Positions 1-8,808 of a stretch of DNA of 47,602 nucleotides are shown piece by piece (position 1 is the first letter of the stretch; the number at the start of each line of letters is the position of its first letter). The position numbers and the translations under genes were made by a program. The stretch comes from Pseudomonas sp. TH10 (GTDB lineage Bacteria; Pseudomonadota; Gammaproteobacteria; Pseudomonadales; Pseudomonadaceae). The notes beneath the pieces were generated by a model. It made no database searches, was not told the DNA's origin, and saw only the letters and a list, made by a program, of their open reading frames with translations. The stretch is taken from contig NZ_JAEKEG010000128.1 in the NCBI RefSeq assembly GCF_016651255.1, forward strand, positions 1-47,602, given 5' to 3'.

Positions 1-687
1 CGTTGACGAAGATAGTCGGGATGCCGGCATTGATCATGGTCGCCTTGAAGGTCCCCACGCCCGGCACTTCCAGGTCATCGACGAGGTTGCCGGTGGGGAA
101 CATCGAACCACCGCCCCCTCTTCTTCCGCAGCCGGGTCGAGAAATTCGACCTGGACTTCGGCCGCGGGAAAAGGTCACGCCATCGAGTTCAAAATCGCCG
201 GTTTCCTGCACCTCGCCGTGGGTGATCGGCACGCGGGCGATGATGGTCTTGCCGATGTTGGCCTGCCACACGCGAACCACGGCCACGCCGTTGTGCGGGA
301 CACGGCTGGCGTCCACCAGGCCATTGCTGATGGCAAACGAACCGACCGCCGCCGACAGGTTGCCGCAGTTGCCGCTCCAGTCGACAAAGGCTTGTCGATA
401 GACACCTGGCCGAACAGGTAATCGACGTCGTGATCAGCCTTGAGGCTTTTCGACAGGATCACGGTTTTGCTCGTGCTTGAAGTGGCGCCGCCCATGCCGT
501 CGATCTGCTTGTCGTACGGGTCGGGACTGCCGATTACTCGCAGCAACAAGGCGTCGCGGATCGGGCCGGGAACCTGAGCTGCTTCGGGCAGATCCTTGAG
601 GCTGAAAAACACGCCTTTGCTGGTGCCGCCACGCATATAGGTGGCGGGGATTTTGATCTGCGGTGCGAAATGAGTTGCGTGAGCCAT
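1..687 (-). CDS. prpF: PrpF, 2-methylaconitate cis-trans isomerase (3' truncated by window edge, frameshifted)
   Basis: The start reads MAHATHFAPQIKIPATYMRGGTS, with the RGGTSKG motif typical of the PrpF/DUF453 family, and a good AAGGAG four bases before the ATG. In the AcnD/PrpF branch of the methylcitrate cycle PrpF isomerises the 2-methylaconitate made by AcnD. It follows acnD on the same strand. The frame breaks three times: a missing base in the AAA run at 386-388, an extra base in the AAAA run at 169-172, and a missing base in the C5 run at 114-118. With these repaired, one protein continues to the window edge (KPFVDWSGNCGN, then ANIGKTIIARVPITHGEV, then MFPTGNLVDDLEVPGVG). Three homopolymer indels in one gene suggest sequencing error, although decay of a dispensable gene cannot be excluded. 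Confidence 0.88.
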
Positions 688-703
688 GGTGCTCCTTAAC
701 GAA

Positions 704-728
704 GGCATGGGACTTCAAGTCCCATGCC
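704..728 (-). promoter_or_regulatory. Perfect 11-bp hairpin between acnD and prpF
   Basis: Arms GGCATGGGACT (704-714) and AGTCCCATGCC (718-728) are perfect inverted copies around a 3-base loop. The hairpin lies after the acnD stop and just before the prpF Shine-Dalgarno. No T run follows, so an mRNA stability or translation effect on prpF is more likely than intrinsic termination. The role is inferred. Confidence 0.5.
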
Positions 729-741
729 CACATCAGTTGAT

Positions 742-3336
742 TTAAACGGCAACCGCCGACTCTTCAAGGAAGTCCTGAGCGAAGCGCTGCAACACGCCAC
801 CGGCCTCGTAGATCGATACTTCTTCAGCGGTATCGAGACGGCAAGTCACCGGCACGTCAACGCGCTCGCCATTCTTGCGATGGATCACCAGCGTCAGTTC
901 GGCACGCGGCGTACGCTCGCCAATCACGTCGTAGGTTTCGCTGCCGTCGATGGCCAGGGTGTGGCGGTCGGTGCCCGCTTTGAACTCCAGCGGCAACACG
1001 CCCATGCCCACCAGGTTGGTGCGGTGAATACGCTCGAAACCTTCGGCGGCGATCGCTTCGACACCCGCCAATCGCACGCCTTTGGCCGCCCAGTCACGGG
1101 ACGAACCCTGACCGTAATCGGCGCCGGCAATGATGATCAGCGGCTGCTTGCGTTCCATGTAGGTTTCGATGGCCTCCCACATGCGCATGACCTTGCCTTC
1201 CGGCTCGACCCGCGCCAGCGAACCCTGCTTGACCTTGCCGTTTTCCACGACCATTTCGTTGAACAGTTTCGGGTTGGCGAAGGTTGCGCGCTGCGCGGTC
1301 AAGTGGTCGCCACGGTGGGTGGCGTACGAGTTGAAGTCCTCTTCCGGCAGGCCCATTTTCGCCAGGTATTCGCCGGCGGCGCTGTCGAGCATGATCGCGT
1401 TGGAAGGCGACAGGTGATCGGTGGTGATGTTGTCCGGCAGCACTGCCAGCGGGCGCATGCCCTTCAGCGGACGCGCGCCGGCCAGTGCGCCTTCCCAGTA
1501 CGGCGGACGGCGAATGTAGGTGCTCATCTCGCGCCAGTCGTACAGCGGCGTGACTTTCGGGCCGGTGTCTTCGTGGACGGCGAACATCGGAATGTAGACC
1601 TGACGGAACTGCTCAGGCTTGACCGAAGATTTCACCACAGCGTCGATTTCTTCGTCGCTCGGCCAGATGTCTTTCAGGCGAATTTCCTTGCCGTCGACCA
1701 CGCCCAAGACATCCTTCTCGATGTCGAAACGGATGGTCCCGGCGATGGCGTAAGCGACTACCAGCGGCGGCGAAGCAAGGAACGCTTGCTTGGCGTATGG
1801 GTGAATGCGCCCGTCGAAGTTGCGGTTGCCCGAGAGCACCGCGGTGGCGTACAGATCGCGGTCGATGATCTCTTGCTGGATCAGCGGATCGAGCGCGCCG
1901 GACATGCCGTTACAGGTCGTGCAGGCGAAGGCGACGACGCCAAAACCGAGCTGCTCCAGCTCAGTGGTCAGCCCCGCTTCGTCGAGGTACAGCGCGACGG
2001 TTTTCGAACCCGGCGCCAGCGACGATTTGACCCACGGTTTGCGGGTCAGACCGAGCTTGTTGGCGTTGCGCGCGATCAGGCCGGCGGCGATCACGTTGCG
2101 CGGGTTGCTGGTGTTGGTGCAACTGGTGATGGCGGCGATGATCACTGCGCCGTCCGGCATTTGCCCAGGGACTTCTTCCCACTGACCGGAGATGCCTTTG
2201 GCCGCCAGATCCGAAGTCGCGACGCGAGCGTGCGGGTTGCTCGGGCCAGCCATGTTGCGCACCACCGAGGACAGGTCGAAGCTCAGACCGCGCTCGTATT
2301 GCGCACCTTTCAGGCTGTCCGCCCACAGGCCGGTCAGCTTGGCGTACTGCTCCACGAGCTGCACTTGCTGGTCTTCACGGCCGGTCAGTTTCAGGTAATC
2401 GATAGTCTGTTGATCGATGTAGAACATCGCTGCGGTGGCGCCGTATTCCGGGGCCATGTTGGAGATCGTCGCGCGGTCGCCGAGGGTCAGCGCCGCCGCG
2501 CCTTCGCCGAAGAACTCCAGCCACGCGCCAACGACTTTCTGTTTGCGCAGGTATTCGGTCAGCGCCAGCACCATGTCGGTGGCGGTGATGCCCGGTTGCA
2601 GCTTGCCCGTCAGTTCGACGCCGACGCTTTCCGGCAGACGCATCCACGACGCACGGCCGAGCATCACGCTTTCAGCTTCCAGACCACCGACGCCGATGGC
2701 AATCACGCCCAGCGCATCGACGTGCGGGGTGTGGCTGTCGGTGCCGACGCAAGTGTCGGGAAACGCCACGCCGTCGCGCACCTGGATCACCGGAGACATT
2801 TTCTCCAGGTTGATCTGGTGCATGATGCCGTTGCCTGGCGGGATCACATCAACGTTCTTGAAGGCCTTTTTGGTCCAGTTGATGAAGTGGAAACGGTCTT
2901 CGTTGCGCCGGTCTTCGATGGCGCGATTTTTCTCGAACGCTTGCGCATCGAAACCGCCCGCCTCGACGGCCAGCGAGTGGTCGACGATCAGCTGCGTCGG
3001 CACCACCGGGTTGACTTGCGCCGGGTCACCGCCCTGCAACGCAATGGCGTCGCGCAGGCCAGCGAGGTCGACCAGCGCGGTCTGGCCAAGGATGTCGTGG
3101 CAGACCACACGCGCCGGGAACCATGGGAAGTCGAGGTCGCGTTTGCGCTCGATCAATTGCTTGAGGGAAGCGGTGAGCGTGGCCGGATCGCAGCGACGCA
3201 CGAGGTTTTCCGCCAGCACGCGAGAGGTGTACGGCAGGGTGGCGTAGCTGCCGGGCTGGATCGCCTCGACAGCCGCATGGGCGTCGAAATAATCCAGAGG
3301 ACTGCCGGGCAGGGTTTTGCGGAATTCTGTGTTCAT
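742..3336 (-). CDS. acnD: AcnD, Fe/S-dependent 2-methylisocitrate dehydratase
   Basis: An aconitase-superfamily protein of 864 residues, close to the usual AcnD length. It dehydrates 2-methylcitrate to 2-methylaconitate, which PrpF then isomerises. Visible signatures are the SCTNTSNPRNVIAAGL segment and CTTCNGMSGALD, which supply the [4Fe-4S] cysteines, and the C-terminal swivel-domain motif GADYGQGSSRDWAAKG. It lies between prpC and prpF in a methylcitrate operon, which points to AcnD rather than to the housekeeping aconitase AcnA, since the acnD-prpF pair replaces prpD in many pseudomonads. The start MNTEFRKTLPGSPLDYFDA is chosen as the first ATG; its Shine-Dalgarno is weak. Confidence 0.96.
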   Translation of the reverse strand: MNTEFRKTLPGSPLDYFDAHAAVEAIQPGSYATLPYTSRVLAENLVRRCDPATLTASLKQLIERKRDLDFPWFPARVVCHDILGQTALVDLAGLRDAIALQGGDPAQVNPVVPTQLIVDHSLAVEAGGFDAQAFEKNRAIEDRRNEDRFHFINWTKKAFKNVDVIPPGNGIMHQINLEKMSPVIQVRDGVAFPDTCVGTDSHTPHVDALGVIAIGVGGLEAESVMLGRASWMRLPESVGVELTGKLQPGITATDMVLALTEYLRKQKVVGAWLEFFGEGAAALTLGDRATISNMAPEYGATAAMFYIDQQTIDYLKLTGREDQQVQLVEQYAKLTGLWADSLKGAQYERGLSFDLSSVVRNMAGPSNPHARVATSDLAAKGISGQWEEVPGQMPDGAVIIAAITSCTNTSNPRNVIAAGLIARNANKLGLTRKPWVKSSLAPGSKTVALYLDEAGLTTELEQLGFGVVAFACTTCNGMSGALDPLIQQEIIDRDLYATAVLSGNRNFDGRIHPYAKQAFLASPPLVVAYAIAGTIRFDIEKDVLGVVDGKEIRLKDIWPSDEEIDAVVKSSVKPEQFRQVYIPMFAVHEDTGPKVTPLYDWREMSTYIRRPPYWEGALAGARPLKGMRPLAVLPDNITTDHLSPSNAIMLDSAAGEYLAKMGLPEEDFNSYATHRGDHLTAQRATFANPKLFNEMVVENGKVKQGSLARVEPEGKVMRMWEAIETYMERKQPLIIIAGADYGQGSSRDWAAKGVRLAGVEAIAAEGFERIHRTNLVGMGVLPLEFKAGTDRHTLAIDGSETYDVIGERTPRAELTLVIHRKNGERVDVPVTCRLDTAEEVSIYEAGGVLQRFAQDFLEESAVAV

Positions 3337-3406
3337 CGGGTCAGGACTCGGGTCACGGTAATTTCAAAGGGTGATGCCTGGCACTGACTTCGAAATTCAC
3401 ACTTAA

Positions 3407-3502
3407 CCCTGTGGGAGCTGGCTTGCCAGCGATAGCGGTGGGTCAGTCAGCATCATTGTTGGATGTGACGCCGTCATCGCTGGCAAGCCAGCTCCCACAG
3501 GG
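3407..3502. repeat. REP pair (BIME) between prpC and acnD
   Basis: Two 27-base units in opposite orientation, 3407-3433 (starting CCCTGTGGGAGCTGGC) and 3476-3502 (its exact reverse complement), are separated by 42 bases. They are of the Pseudomonas REP type and fill much of the 208-base gap between two genes of one operon, so they probably affect mRNA stability there. Confidence 0.85.
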
Positions 3503-3544
3503 GGTTTCGGTGAATTTCGTGATCAGTGTCCGGCACTCACCATT

Positions 3545-4672
3545 TCAGCGACGTTCGATTGGCACGAACTTGCGCTGTTCGACGCCGATGTACTCGGCGC
3601 TTGGGCGGATGATGCGGTTGTTGGCACGTTGTTCGAACACGTGCGCGGCCCAGCCGGTCAGGCGCGAGCAGACGAAGATCGGCGTGAACAGCTTGGTCGG
3701 GATGCCCATGAAGTGGTACGCCGAGGCATGGTAGAAGTCGGCGTTGGGGAACAGCTTCTTCTGCTCCCACATGGTCTTGTCGATGGCTTCGGAAACCGCG
3801 AACAACACCTTGTCGCCGACTTCATCAGCAAGCTTCTTCGCCCAGCCCTTGATCACCTCGTTGCGCGGATCGCTGTCCTTATAGATCGCGTGGCCGAAGC
3901 CCATGATCTTGTCCTTGCGCTCGAGCATGCCGAGGGTGCCTTTGATCGCCTCTTCCGGCGACGAGAAGCGTTCGATCATTTCCATCGCCGCTTCGTTGGC
4001 GCCGCCGTGCAATGGGCCGCGCAGTGAACCGATGGCTGCGGTGACGCAGGAATACAGATCGGACAGGGTCGAGGCGCAAACGCGGGCGGTGAACGTCGAG
4101 GCGTTGAATTCGTGCTCGGCGTACAGAATCAGCGAAACGTTCATCACTTTGACGTGCAGTTCGCTCGGCTTCTTGTCGTGCAGCAGGTGCAGGAAGTGGC
4201 CGCCGATGGTCGGCTCATCGCTCACGCAGTCGATGCGTTTGCCGTCGTGGCTGAAGCGGTACCAGTAGCACATGATCGCCGGGAAAGCGGCCAACAGGCG
4301 ATCGGTCTTGTCATGCTGCTCGGAGAAGTCTTTCTCCGGCTCGAGGTTGCCAAGGAACGAGCAACCGGTGCGCATCACGTCCATCGGGTGGGCGTCGGCA
4401 GGGATGCGTTCCAGCACTTCTTTCAGCGCTTGCGGCAGGTCGCGCAACTTGCTCAGTTTGCCTTGGTAAGCGGCGAGTTGTGCCTGGGTCGGCAGCTCGC
4501 CGTACAGCAGCAGGTACGCCACTTCTTCAAATTGTGCGTCGGCTGCCAGTTCGCGAACGTCGTAGCCGCGATAGGTCAGCCCGGCACCGGCCTGGCCCAC
4601 GGTGGACAGTGCGGTTTGCCCGGCAACCTGGCCACGGAGCCCGGCGCCACTGAGTACTTTTGCTTCGGCCAT
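3545..4672 (-). CDS. prpC: PrpC, 2-methylcitrate synthase
   Basis: A citrate-synthase-family protein that condenses propionyl-CoA with oxaloacetate to 2-methylcitrate. It has the family motifs GPLHGGANEAAMEMI and GFGHAIYKDSDPRN, which carry the two catalytic histidines, and an Asp region near the C-terminus (FPNADFYHASAYHFMGIP). At 375 residues it has methylcitrate-synthase length rather than that of the longer housekeeping GltA. I start it at MAEAKVLSGAGLRGQ. An upstream in-frame ATG at 4684 is possible, but GGAG lies six bases before the ATG at 4672 and inside the longer version. It sits between prpB and acnD. Confidence 0.96.
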   Translation of the reverse strand: MAEAKVLSGAGLRGQVAGQTALSTVGQAGAGLTYRGYDVRELAADAQFEEVAYLLLYGELPTQAQLAAYQGKLSKLRDLPQALKEVLERIPADAHPMDVMRTGCSFLGNLEPEKDFSEQHDKTDRLLAAFPAIMCYWYRFSHDGKRIDCVSDEPTIGGHFLHLLHDKKPSELHVKVMNVSLILYAEHEFNASTFTARVCASTLSDLYSCVTAAIGSLRGPLHGGANEAAMEMIERFSSPEEAIKGTLGMLERKDKIMGFGHAIYKDSDPRNEVIKGWAKKLADEVGDKVLFAVSEAIDKTMWEQKKLFPNADFYHASAYHFMGIPTKLFTPIFVCSRLTGWAAHVFEQRANNRIIRPSAEYIGVEQRKFVPIERR

Positions 4673-4730
4673 TGTGTTCTCCATTTTTCTTGAATTTGTA
4701 GGGGAATCTGCAATTTCTGGTGATGCTGAA

Positions 4731-4813
4731 AAGATCGCAGCCTCCGGCAGCTCCTACAGGACCGCGTTCGACGCCCCGGTAGGAGCTGTCGAGTGAAACG
4801 AGGCTGCGATCTT
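4731..4813. repeat. Imperfect inverted REP-like repeat between prpB and prpC
   Basis: The left part (4731-4757, AAGATCGCAGCC then GGCAGCTCCTAC) and right part (4779-4813, GTAGGAGCTGTCGA then GGCTGCGATCTT) are inverted copies of the GTAGGAGCTGCC...GCTGCGATCTT family. The same family occurs at 35794-35882 and 38063-38143. It sits between two operon genes. Confidence 0.75.
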
Positions 4814-4819
4814 CATCGG

Positions 4820-5710
4820 TCATTTCTTGGCGGCAAACAACGCATCGAGCTTCTGCTCGAACGTGTGGTAATCGATGCGATCGTAAAGCTCCATGCGAGT
4901 CTGCATGGTGTCGATGACGTTCTGTTGCGTGCCGTCGCGGCGGATCGCGGTGTAAACGTTTTCGGCAGCCTTGTTCATCGCGCGAAACGCCGACAGAGGG
5001 TAGAGCACCAGCGACACGTCGGCGCCGGCCAGTTGCTCGGTGGTGTACAGCGGCGTCGAGCCGAACTCGGTGATGTTGGCCAGGATCGGCGCTTTCACGC
5101 GGTTGGCGAACAGCTTGTACATTTCCAGCTCGGTAATGGCTTCCGGGAAGATCATGTCGGCGCCAGCCTCGATGCACGCCGCCGCGCGATCCAGTGCCGA
5201 TTCCAGACCTTCCACCGCCAGCGCATCGGTACGCGCCATGATCACGAAACTGTCATCGGTGCGCGCATCGACCGCAGCCTTGATGCGGTCGACCATTTCC
5301 TGCTGGCTGACGATTTCTTTATTAGGACGGTGGCCGCAGCGCTTGGCGCCCACCTGATCTTCAATGTGAATCGCCGCCGCGCCGAACTTGATCATCGACT
5401 TGACCGTGCGCGCCACATTGAACGCCGACGAACCGAACCCGGTATCCACGTCCACCAGCAGCGGCAGGTCGCAAACGTCAGTGATGCGCCGTACGTCGGT
5501 CAGCACGTCATCCAGACCGGTGATGCCCAGATCCGGCACGCCGAGCGAACCGGCGGCCACACCGCCACCGGACAGGTAAATCGCCTTGAAACCGGCGCGC
5601 TTGGCCAGCAGCGCGTGGTTGGCGTTGATCGCGCCAACTACCTGCAATGGATGCTCGCTGGCGACCGCATCGCGGAAACGCTGGCCTGGAGTGCTGTGCT
5701 TGGAACTCAT
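4820..5710 (-). CDS. prpB: PrpB, 2-methylisocitrate lyase
   Basis: A member of the isocitrate lyase/PEP mutase family with 296 residues. It cleaves 2-methylisocitrate to pyruvate and succinate, the last step of the methylcitrate cycle. The diagnostic [10 protein letters not shown] segment contains the catalytic Cys of methylisocitrate lyases, and the metal-binding Asp region [10 protein letters not shown] lies upstream. The ATG overlaps the stop of the GntR gene (ATGA at 5707-5710), so the two are translationally coupled. GAGG lies six bases before the start. Confidence 0.97.
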   Translation of the reverse strand: MSSKHSTPGQRFRDAVASEHPLQVVGAINANHALLAKRAGFKAIYLSGGGVAAGSLGVPDLGITGLDDVLTDVRRITDVCDLPLLVDVDTGFGSSAFNVARTVKSMIKFGAAAIHIEDQVGAKRCGHRPNKEIVSQQEMVDRIKAAVDARTDDSFVIMARTDALAVEGLESALDRAAACIEAGADMIFPEAITELEMYKLFANRVKAPILANITEFGSTPLYTTEQLAGADVSLVLYPLSAFRAMNKAAENVYTAIRRDGTQQNVIDTMQTRMELYDRIDYHTFEQKLDALFAAKK

Positions 5711-6432
5711 GACTCACCTCGTTCAGTGGCTGTCTTATTGTGGGCGCCGTCCTGGTAATGACGGGCGATGTTGCGTTTCGAGGCGCCGATGTGACGGCGC
5801 ATCAACAATTCCGCGAGCTCGCCGTCACGGTCAGCAATGGCATCGAGAATCCGGTGGTGTTCGGCAAAGGCCTGGCGCGGGCGGTTTGGCGTGGTGGAAA
5901 ACTGGATGCGGTACATGCGCACCAGTTGGTACAACTCGCCGCAGAGCATCTGGGTCAGGGTGCGGTTGCCGCTGCCCTGGATGATCCGGTAATGGAAATC
6001 GAAGTCGCCTTCCTGCTGGTAATAACCGATGCCGGCCTGGAACGCCTCATCGCGCTCATGGGTTTCGAGCACCCGGCGCAGTTCGTCGATTTCTTCCAGG
6101 GTCATGCGCTCGGCCGCCAGGCGGCAGGCCATGCCCTCGAGGGACTCGCGAATTTCGTAGAGTTCCAGCAGTTCGGCGTGATTGAGCGATACCACACGCG
6201 CCCCGACATGCGGTACGCGCACCAACAGGCGCTGGCCTTCCAGGCGATGGATGGCCTCGCGCAGCGGCCCGCGGCTAATACCATAGGTGCGCGCCAGCTC
6301 CGGCTCGGAGATCTTGCTGCCCGGAGCGATCTCGCCTTTGACAATGGCCGCCTGAATGCGTCGGAAGACGTTTTCCGAGAGCGTCTCGGAATCGTCGCCG
6401 TTGATGACCGGGGGATCGAGTTGATCCAGCAT
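5707..6432 (-). CDS. GntR-family (FCD domain) regulator of the methylcitrate operon
   Basis: A FadR/VanR-type GntR regulator of about 241 residues. The N-terminal winged helix contains [26 protein letters not shown], and the C-terminal helical FCD ligand domain has the expected polar residues ([28 protein letters not shown]). It heads the operon and overlaps prpB by four bases, so it most likely controls the prp genes in response to a cycle intermediate such as 2-methylcitrate. I prefer the ATG at 6432. A GTG at 6444 is also open, but the AAGG would directly abut it. It could be called PrpQ or PrpR by context; the sequence alone does not settle the name. Confidence 0.9.
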   Translation of the reverse strand: MLDQLDPPVINGDDSETLSENVFRRIQAAIVKGEIAPGSKISEPELARTYGISRGPLREAIHRLEGQRLLVRVPHVGARVVSLNHAELLELYEIRESLEGMACRLAAERMTLEEIDELRRVLETHERDEAFQAGIGYYQQEGDFDFHYRIIQGSGNRTLTQMLCGELYQLVRMYRIQFSTTPNRPRQAFAEHHRILDAIADRDGELAELLMRRHIGASKRNIARHYQDGAHNKTATERGES

Positions 6433-6433
6433 G

Positions 6434-6445
6434 ATTGTCGACACC
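6434..6445. promoter_or_regulatory. Second, imperfect GntR operator candidate
   Basis: ATTGTCGACACC matches the perfect palindrome at 6507-6518 in 10 of 12 positions and lies directly upstream of the regulator start codon. A repressor bound here would block transcription early or compete with initiation. Inferred. Confidence 0.5.
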
Positions 6446-6464
6446 TTGAAAGCTGATACCGGGA

Positions 6465-6493
6465 AAACTAGCGAAAACGGTACGTACAGTCAA
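6465..6493 (-). promoter_or_regulatory. Candidate sigma-70 promoter of the prp operon
   Basis: Read on the minus strand, TTGACT (6488-6493) and TAGTTT (6465-6470) are separated by exactly 17 bases. This would place the transcript start near 6458, between the two operator candidates. It is a pattern match only. Confidence 0.4.
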
Positions 6494-6506
6494 AGGAAAT
6501 ATGGAT

Positions 6507-6518
6507 ATTGTCGACAAT
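6507..6518. promoter_or_regulatory. Perfect palindromic GntR operator candidate
   Basis: ATTGTCGACAAT is a perfect 12-base palindrome just upstream of the candidate -35 element of the prp operon. Short AT-ended palindromes of this kind are typical FadR/VanR-type GntR sites, and a near-copy lies at 6434-6445. Confidence 0.6.
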
Positions 6519-6730
6519 CGTCTAATAAGCCTATGAAACCTACCGGCTCGGCATTAGAGGGTATAGCCCCCTGCCAGCGCTGGCGCCATAAACCCACCGT
6601 GCTAGAATGCCGCCCGCATTTGCTGGCCATTTGTACGGCTTGTCATAAAAAGCTGATAGGCACACGAAGGGCCTTGCGCAAGTTTTGCCAGGGACCTGAA
6701 CCGACAACGGAACGCTGCGCACCAGGATTT

Positions 6731-7267
6731 ATGAGACTCAAGCCTTTTCCCACATTCTTTGCTCTGTTTTGCCTGCCCGGCCTTGCCGCCGCGGGGGAAA
6801 AAACTGTGTACGGCCTCAACGAGTACGCCTCGCTTGACGGCATCAATCTCGAAGTTGCGGCCAAACTCGACACCGGCGCGAAAACCGCCTCGCTGAGTGC
6901 CCGCGACATCAAACGCTTTAAACGCAACGGCGAGTCCTGGGTACGTTTCTACCTGGCGATCGATGCTGCGCATTCGCACCCGATCGAACGGCCGTTGGCG
7001 CGGGTCAGCAAGATCAAGCGCCGCGCCGGCGACTACGACCCGGAAGAAGGCAAGAAGTACACCGCTCGTCCGGTGATCGAGCTGGATATCTGCATGGGTT
7101 CGGCTTTACGCAGCATCGAAGTGAACCTAACCGACCGCAGCGCTTTCCAATTCCCGCTCCTGATCGGCTCCGAAGCACTCAAACGCTTCGACGCGCTGGT
7201 CGATCCAAGTCTTAAATACGCTGCTGGCAAACCCGCCTGCGCCACCGACGCACATACCGCAGAGTAA
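6731..7267 (+). CDS. Retropepsin-like aspartic protease (RimK-associated 'ATP-dependent zinc protease' family), secreted
   Basis: A small protein of 178 residues that begins with a signal peptide (MRLKPFPTFFALFCLPGLAAA). The mature part has KLDTGAKTASLSA with the retropepsin D-T-G at residues 47-49, then a pattern of strands ending LLIGSEALKRFDALVDPS. The family is often annotated as an ATP-dependent zinc protease, but the DTG motif fits an aspartyl protease of the PF05618 type. It is the first gene of a tight three-gene cassette with the inactive transglutaminase and ATP-grasp proteins downstream (5-base gap). The exported location predicts a periplasmic substrate, which is unknown. Confidence 0.82.
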   Translation: MRLKPFPTFFALFCLPGLAAAGEKTVYGLNEYASLDGINLEVAAKLDTGAKTASLSARDIKRFKRNGESWVRFYLAIDAAHSHPIERPLARVSKIKRRAGDYDPEEGKKYTARPVIELDICMGSALRSIEVNLTDRSAFQFPLLIGSEALKRFDALVDPSLKYAAGKPACATDAHTAE

Positions 7268-7272
7268 TTCCA

Positions 7273-8808
7273 ATGCGCGCTCTTACACTCCATCTGAGAA
7301 TCCTGATCACCATTCTGGTGCTGCTGGGCGTTTCGGTTACGGCCTATCAGATTTTCGTGCTCGGCATCCCGGTGACCGAAGACGCCACCGACGACTTGTG
7401 GAACATCGACGCCAAGGTCGAGTTCGTCGCCAGCACCAAGGATCCGGTAAAGATCCAGATGTTCGTGCCGCCATTGAGCCGCGATTACGTCAGCCTCAAC
7501 GAAAGCTTCATCTCTAACAACTACGGCGTGGCGGTCAACCGTGTCGACGGCAACCGCAAGGTCACCTGGTCTGCGCGACGGGCCAAGGGCAACCAGACGC
7601 TGTACTACCGCCTGGTGCTGACCAAGCGCTACACCGGCGAGAAGGCCAAGATCAAGGGCCCCACCTTCCGCGACAGCATCGTGGTCGAAGGTCCGGAGAA
7701 AATCGCCGCCGAAGCCCTGCTCGCGCCCATCCGCCAGCATTCGGCCGACGTCGAGACCTTTATTGGCGAGGCCATCAAGCGGGTCAACAACCTCAACGAC
7801 GACAACGTGAAGCTGCTGCTGGGCGGTGATCCGTCCACCGTGCACAAGGCGCGGATCGTCGAGCTGCTGCTGTCGATCGCCCACGTGCCGATCGAGAAAG
7901 TCCACACCATCCGCCTGGTGGCCGACCAGCCGCAAGTGCCCGAACTGTGGCTGCGCAGCTTCAACGGCACCGACTGGCTGTACTTCAACCCGGAAACCGG
8001 CGAGCAGGGCCTGCCGACCGACCGCCTGCTGTGGTGGACCGGCGATGAAAACCTGATCACCGTCGATGGTGGCAAGAAAGCCAATGTGACCTTCAGCCTG
8101 AACAACAGCGAAATGAACGCCATTCGCCTGGCCAAGCTGACGGATGAAAACACCGACGCCAACTTCCTCGAATATTCGCTGTATGGCCTGCCCCTGCAGA
8201 CCCAGCAGACCTTCATGATCATGGTGATGATCCCGATCGGCGTGCTGGTGATCCTGATCCTGCGCAACCTGATCGGCCTCCAGACCCTCGGGACCTTTAC
8301 CCCGGTACTGATCGCCCTCGCCTTCCGTGAAACACAACTTGGCTTCGGTATTCTGCTGTTTACCGTGATCACGGCGCTGGGTCTGTCATTACGCTCCTAT
8401 CTGGAACACTTGAAGCTGCAAATGCTGCCGCGACTGTCGGTGGTGCTGACCTTCGTTGTGGTGCTGATCGCAGCGATCAGCCTGTTCAGCCATAAACTCG
8501 GCCTGGAACGTGGCTTGTCGGTCGCGCTGTTCCCGATGGTGATTCTGACCATGACCATCGAACGCCTGTCGATCACCTGGGAAGAACGCGGCGCCAGCCA
8601 TGCGATGAAAGTCGCGATCGGCACGCTGTTCGCCGCCTCGCTGGCGCACTTGATCATGACCGTGCCTGAGCTGGTCTACTTCGTGTTCACCTTCCCGGCG
8701 ATCCTGCTGATCCTGGTCGGCTTCATGCTGGCAATGGGTCGCTATCGCGGTTATCGCCTGACTGAACTGGTGCGTTTCAAGGCTTTCCTGAAGAAGGCTG
8801 ACGCCTGA
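7273..8808 (+). CDS. Inactive transglutaminase fused to a multi-pass (7TM) membrane domain
   Basis: A protein of 511 residues. There is an N-terminal membrane anchor (about residues 8-30), then a periplasmic segment of roughly 280 residues corresponding to the inactive transglutaminase-like domain, then a cluster of hydrophobic helices from about residue 312 (TFMIMVMIPIGVLVILIL) to about 497. The whole protein contains no cysteine, so the transglutaminase Cys nucleophile is absent, in line with its family (UUP1/7TM-transglutaminase). The stop overlaps the ATG of the ATP-grasp gene by one base. A substrate-binding or scaffolding role for the cassette is inferred. Confidence 0.87.
   Translation: MRALTLHLRILITILVLLGVSVTAYQIFVLGIPVTEDATDDLWNIDAKVEFVASTKDPVKIQMFVPPLSRDYVSLNESFISNNYGVAVNRVDGNRKVTWSARRAKGNQTLYYRLVLTKRYTGEKAKIKGPTFRDSIVVEGPEKIAAEALLAPIRQHSADVETFIGEAIKRVNNLNDDNVKLLLGGDPSTVHKARIVELLLSIAHVPIEKVHTIRLVADQPQVPELWLRSFNGTDWLYFNPETGEQGLPTDRLLWWTGDENLITVDGGKKANVTFSLNNSEMNAIRLAKLTDENTDANFLEYSLYGLPLQTQQTFMIMVMIPIGVLVILILRNLIGLQTLGTFTPVLIALAFRETQLGFGILLFTVITALGLSLRSYLEHLKLQMLPRLSVVLTFVVVLIAAISLFSHKLGLERGLSVALFPMVILTMTIERLSITWEERGASHAMKVAIGTLFAASLAHLIMTVPELVYFVFTFPAILLILVGFMLAMGRYRGYRLTELVRFKAFLKKADA

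Noticed and set aside
724..3387. Long open frame of 887 codons on the plus strand
   Set aside because: It lies antisense to acnD, is rich in His, Arg and Gln, has no recognisable motif, and results from third-position GC bias.
3407..3502. Possible CRISPR-like repeats
   Set aside because: The units are inverted, not direct, occur only as pairs, and are typical Pseudomonas REP elements.
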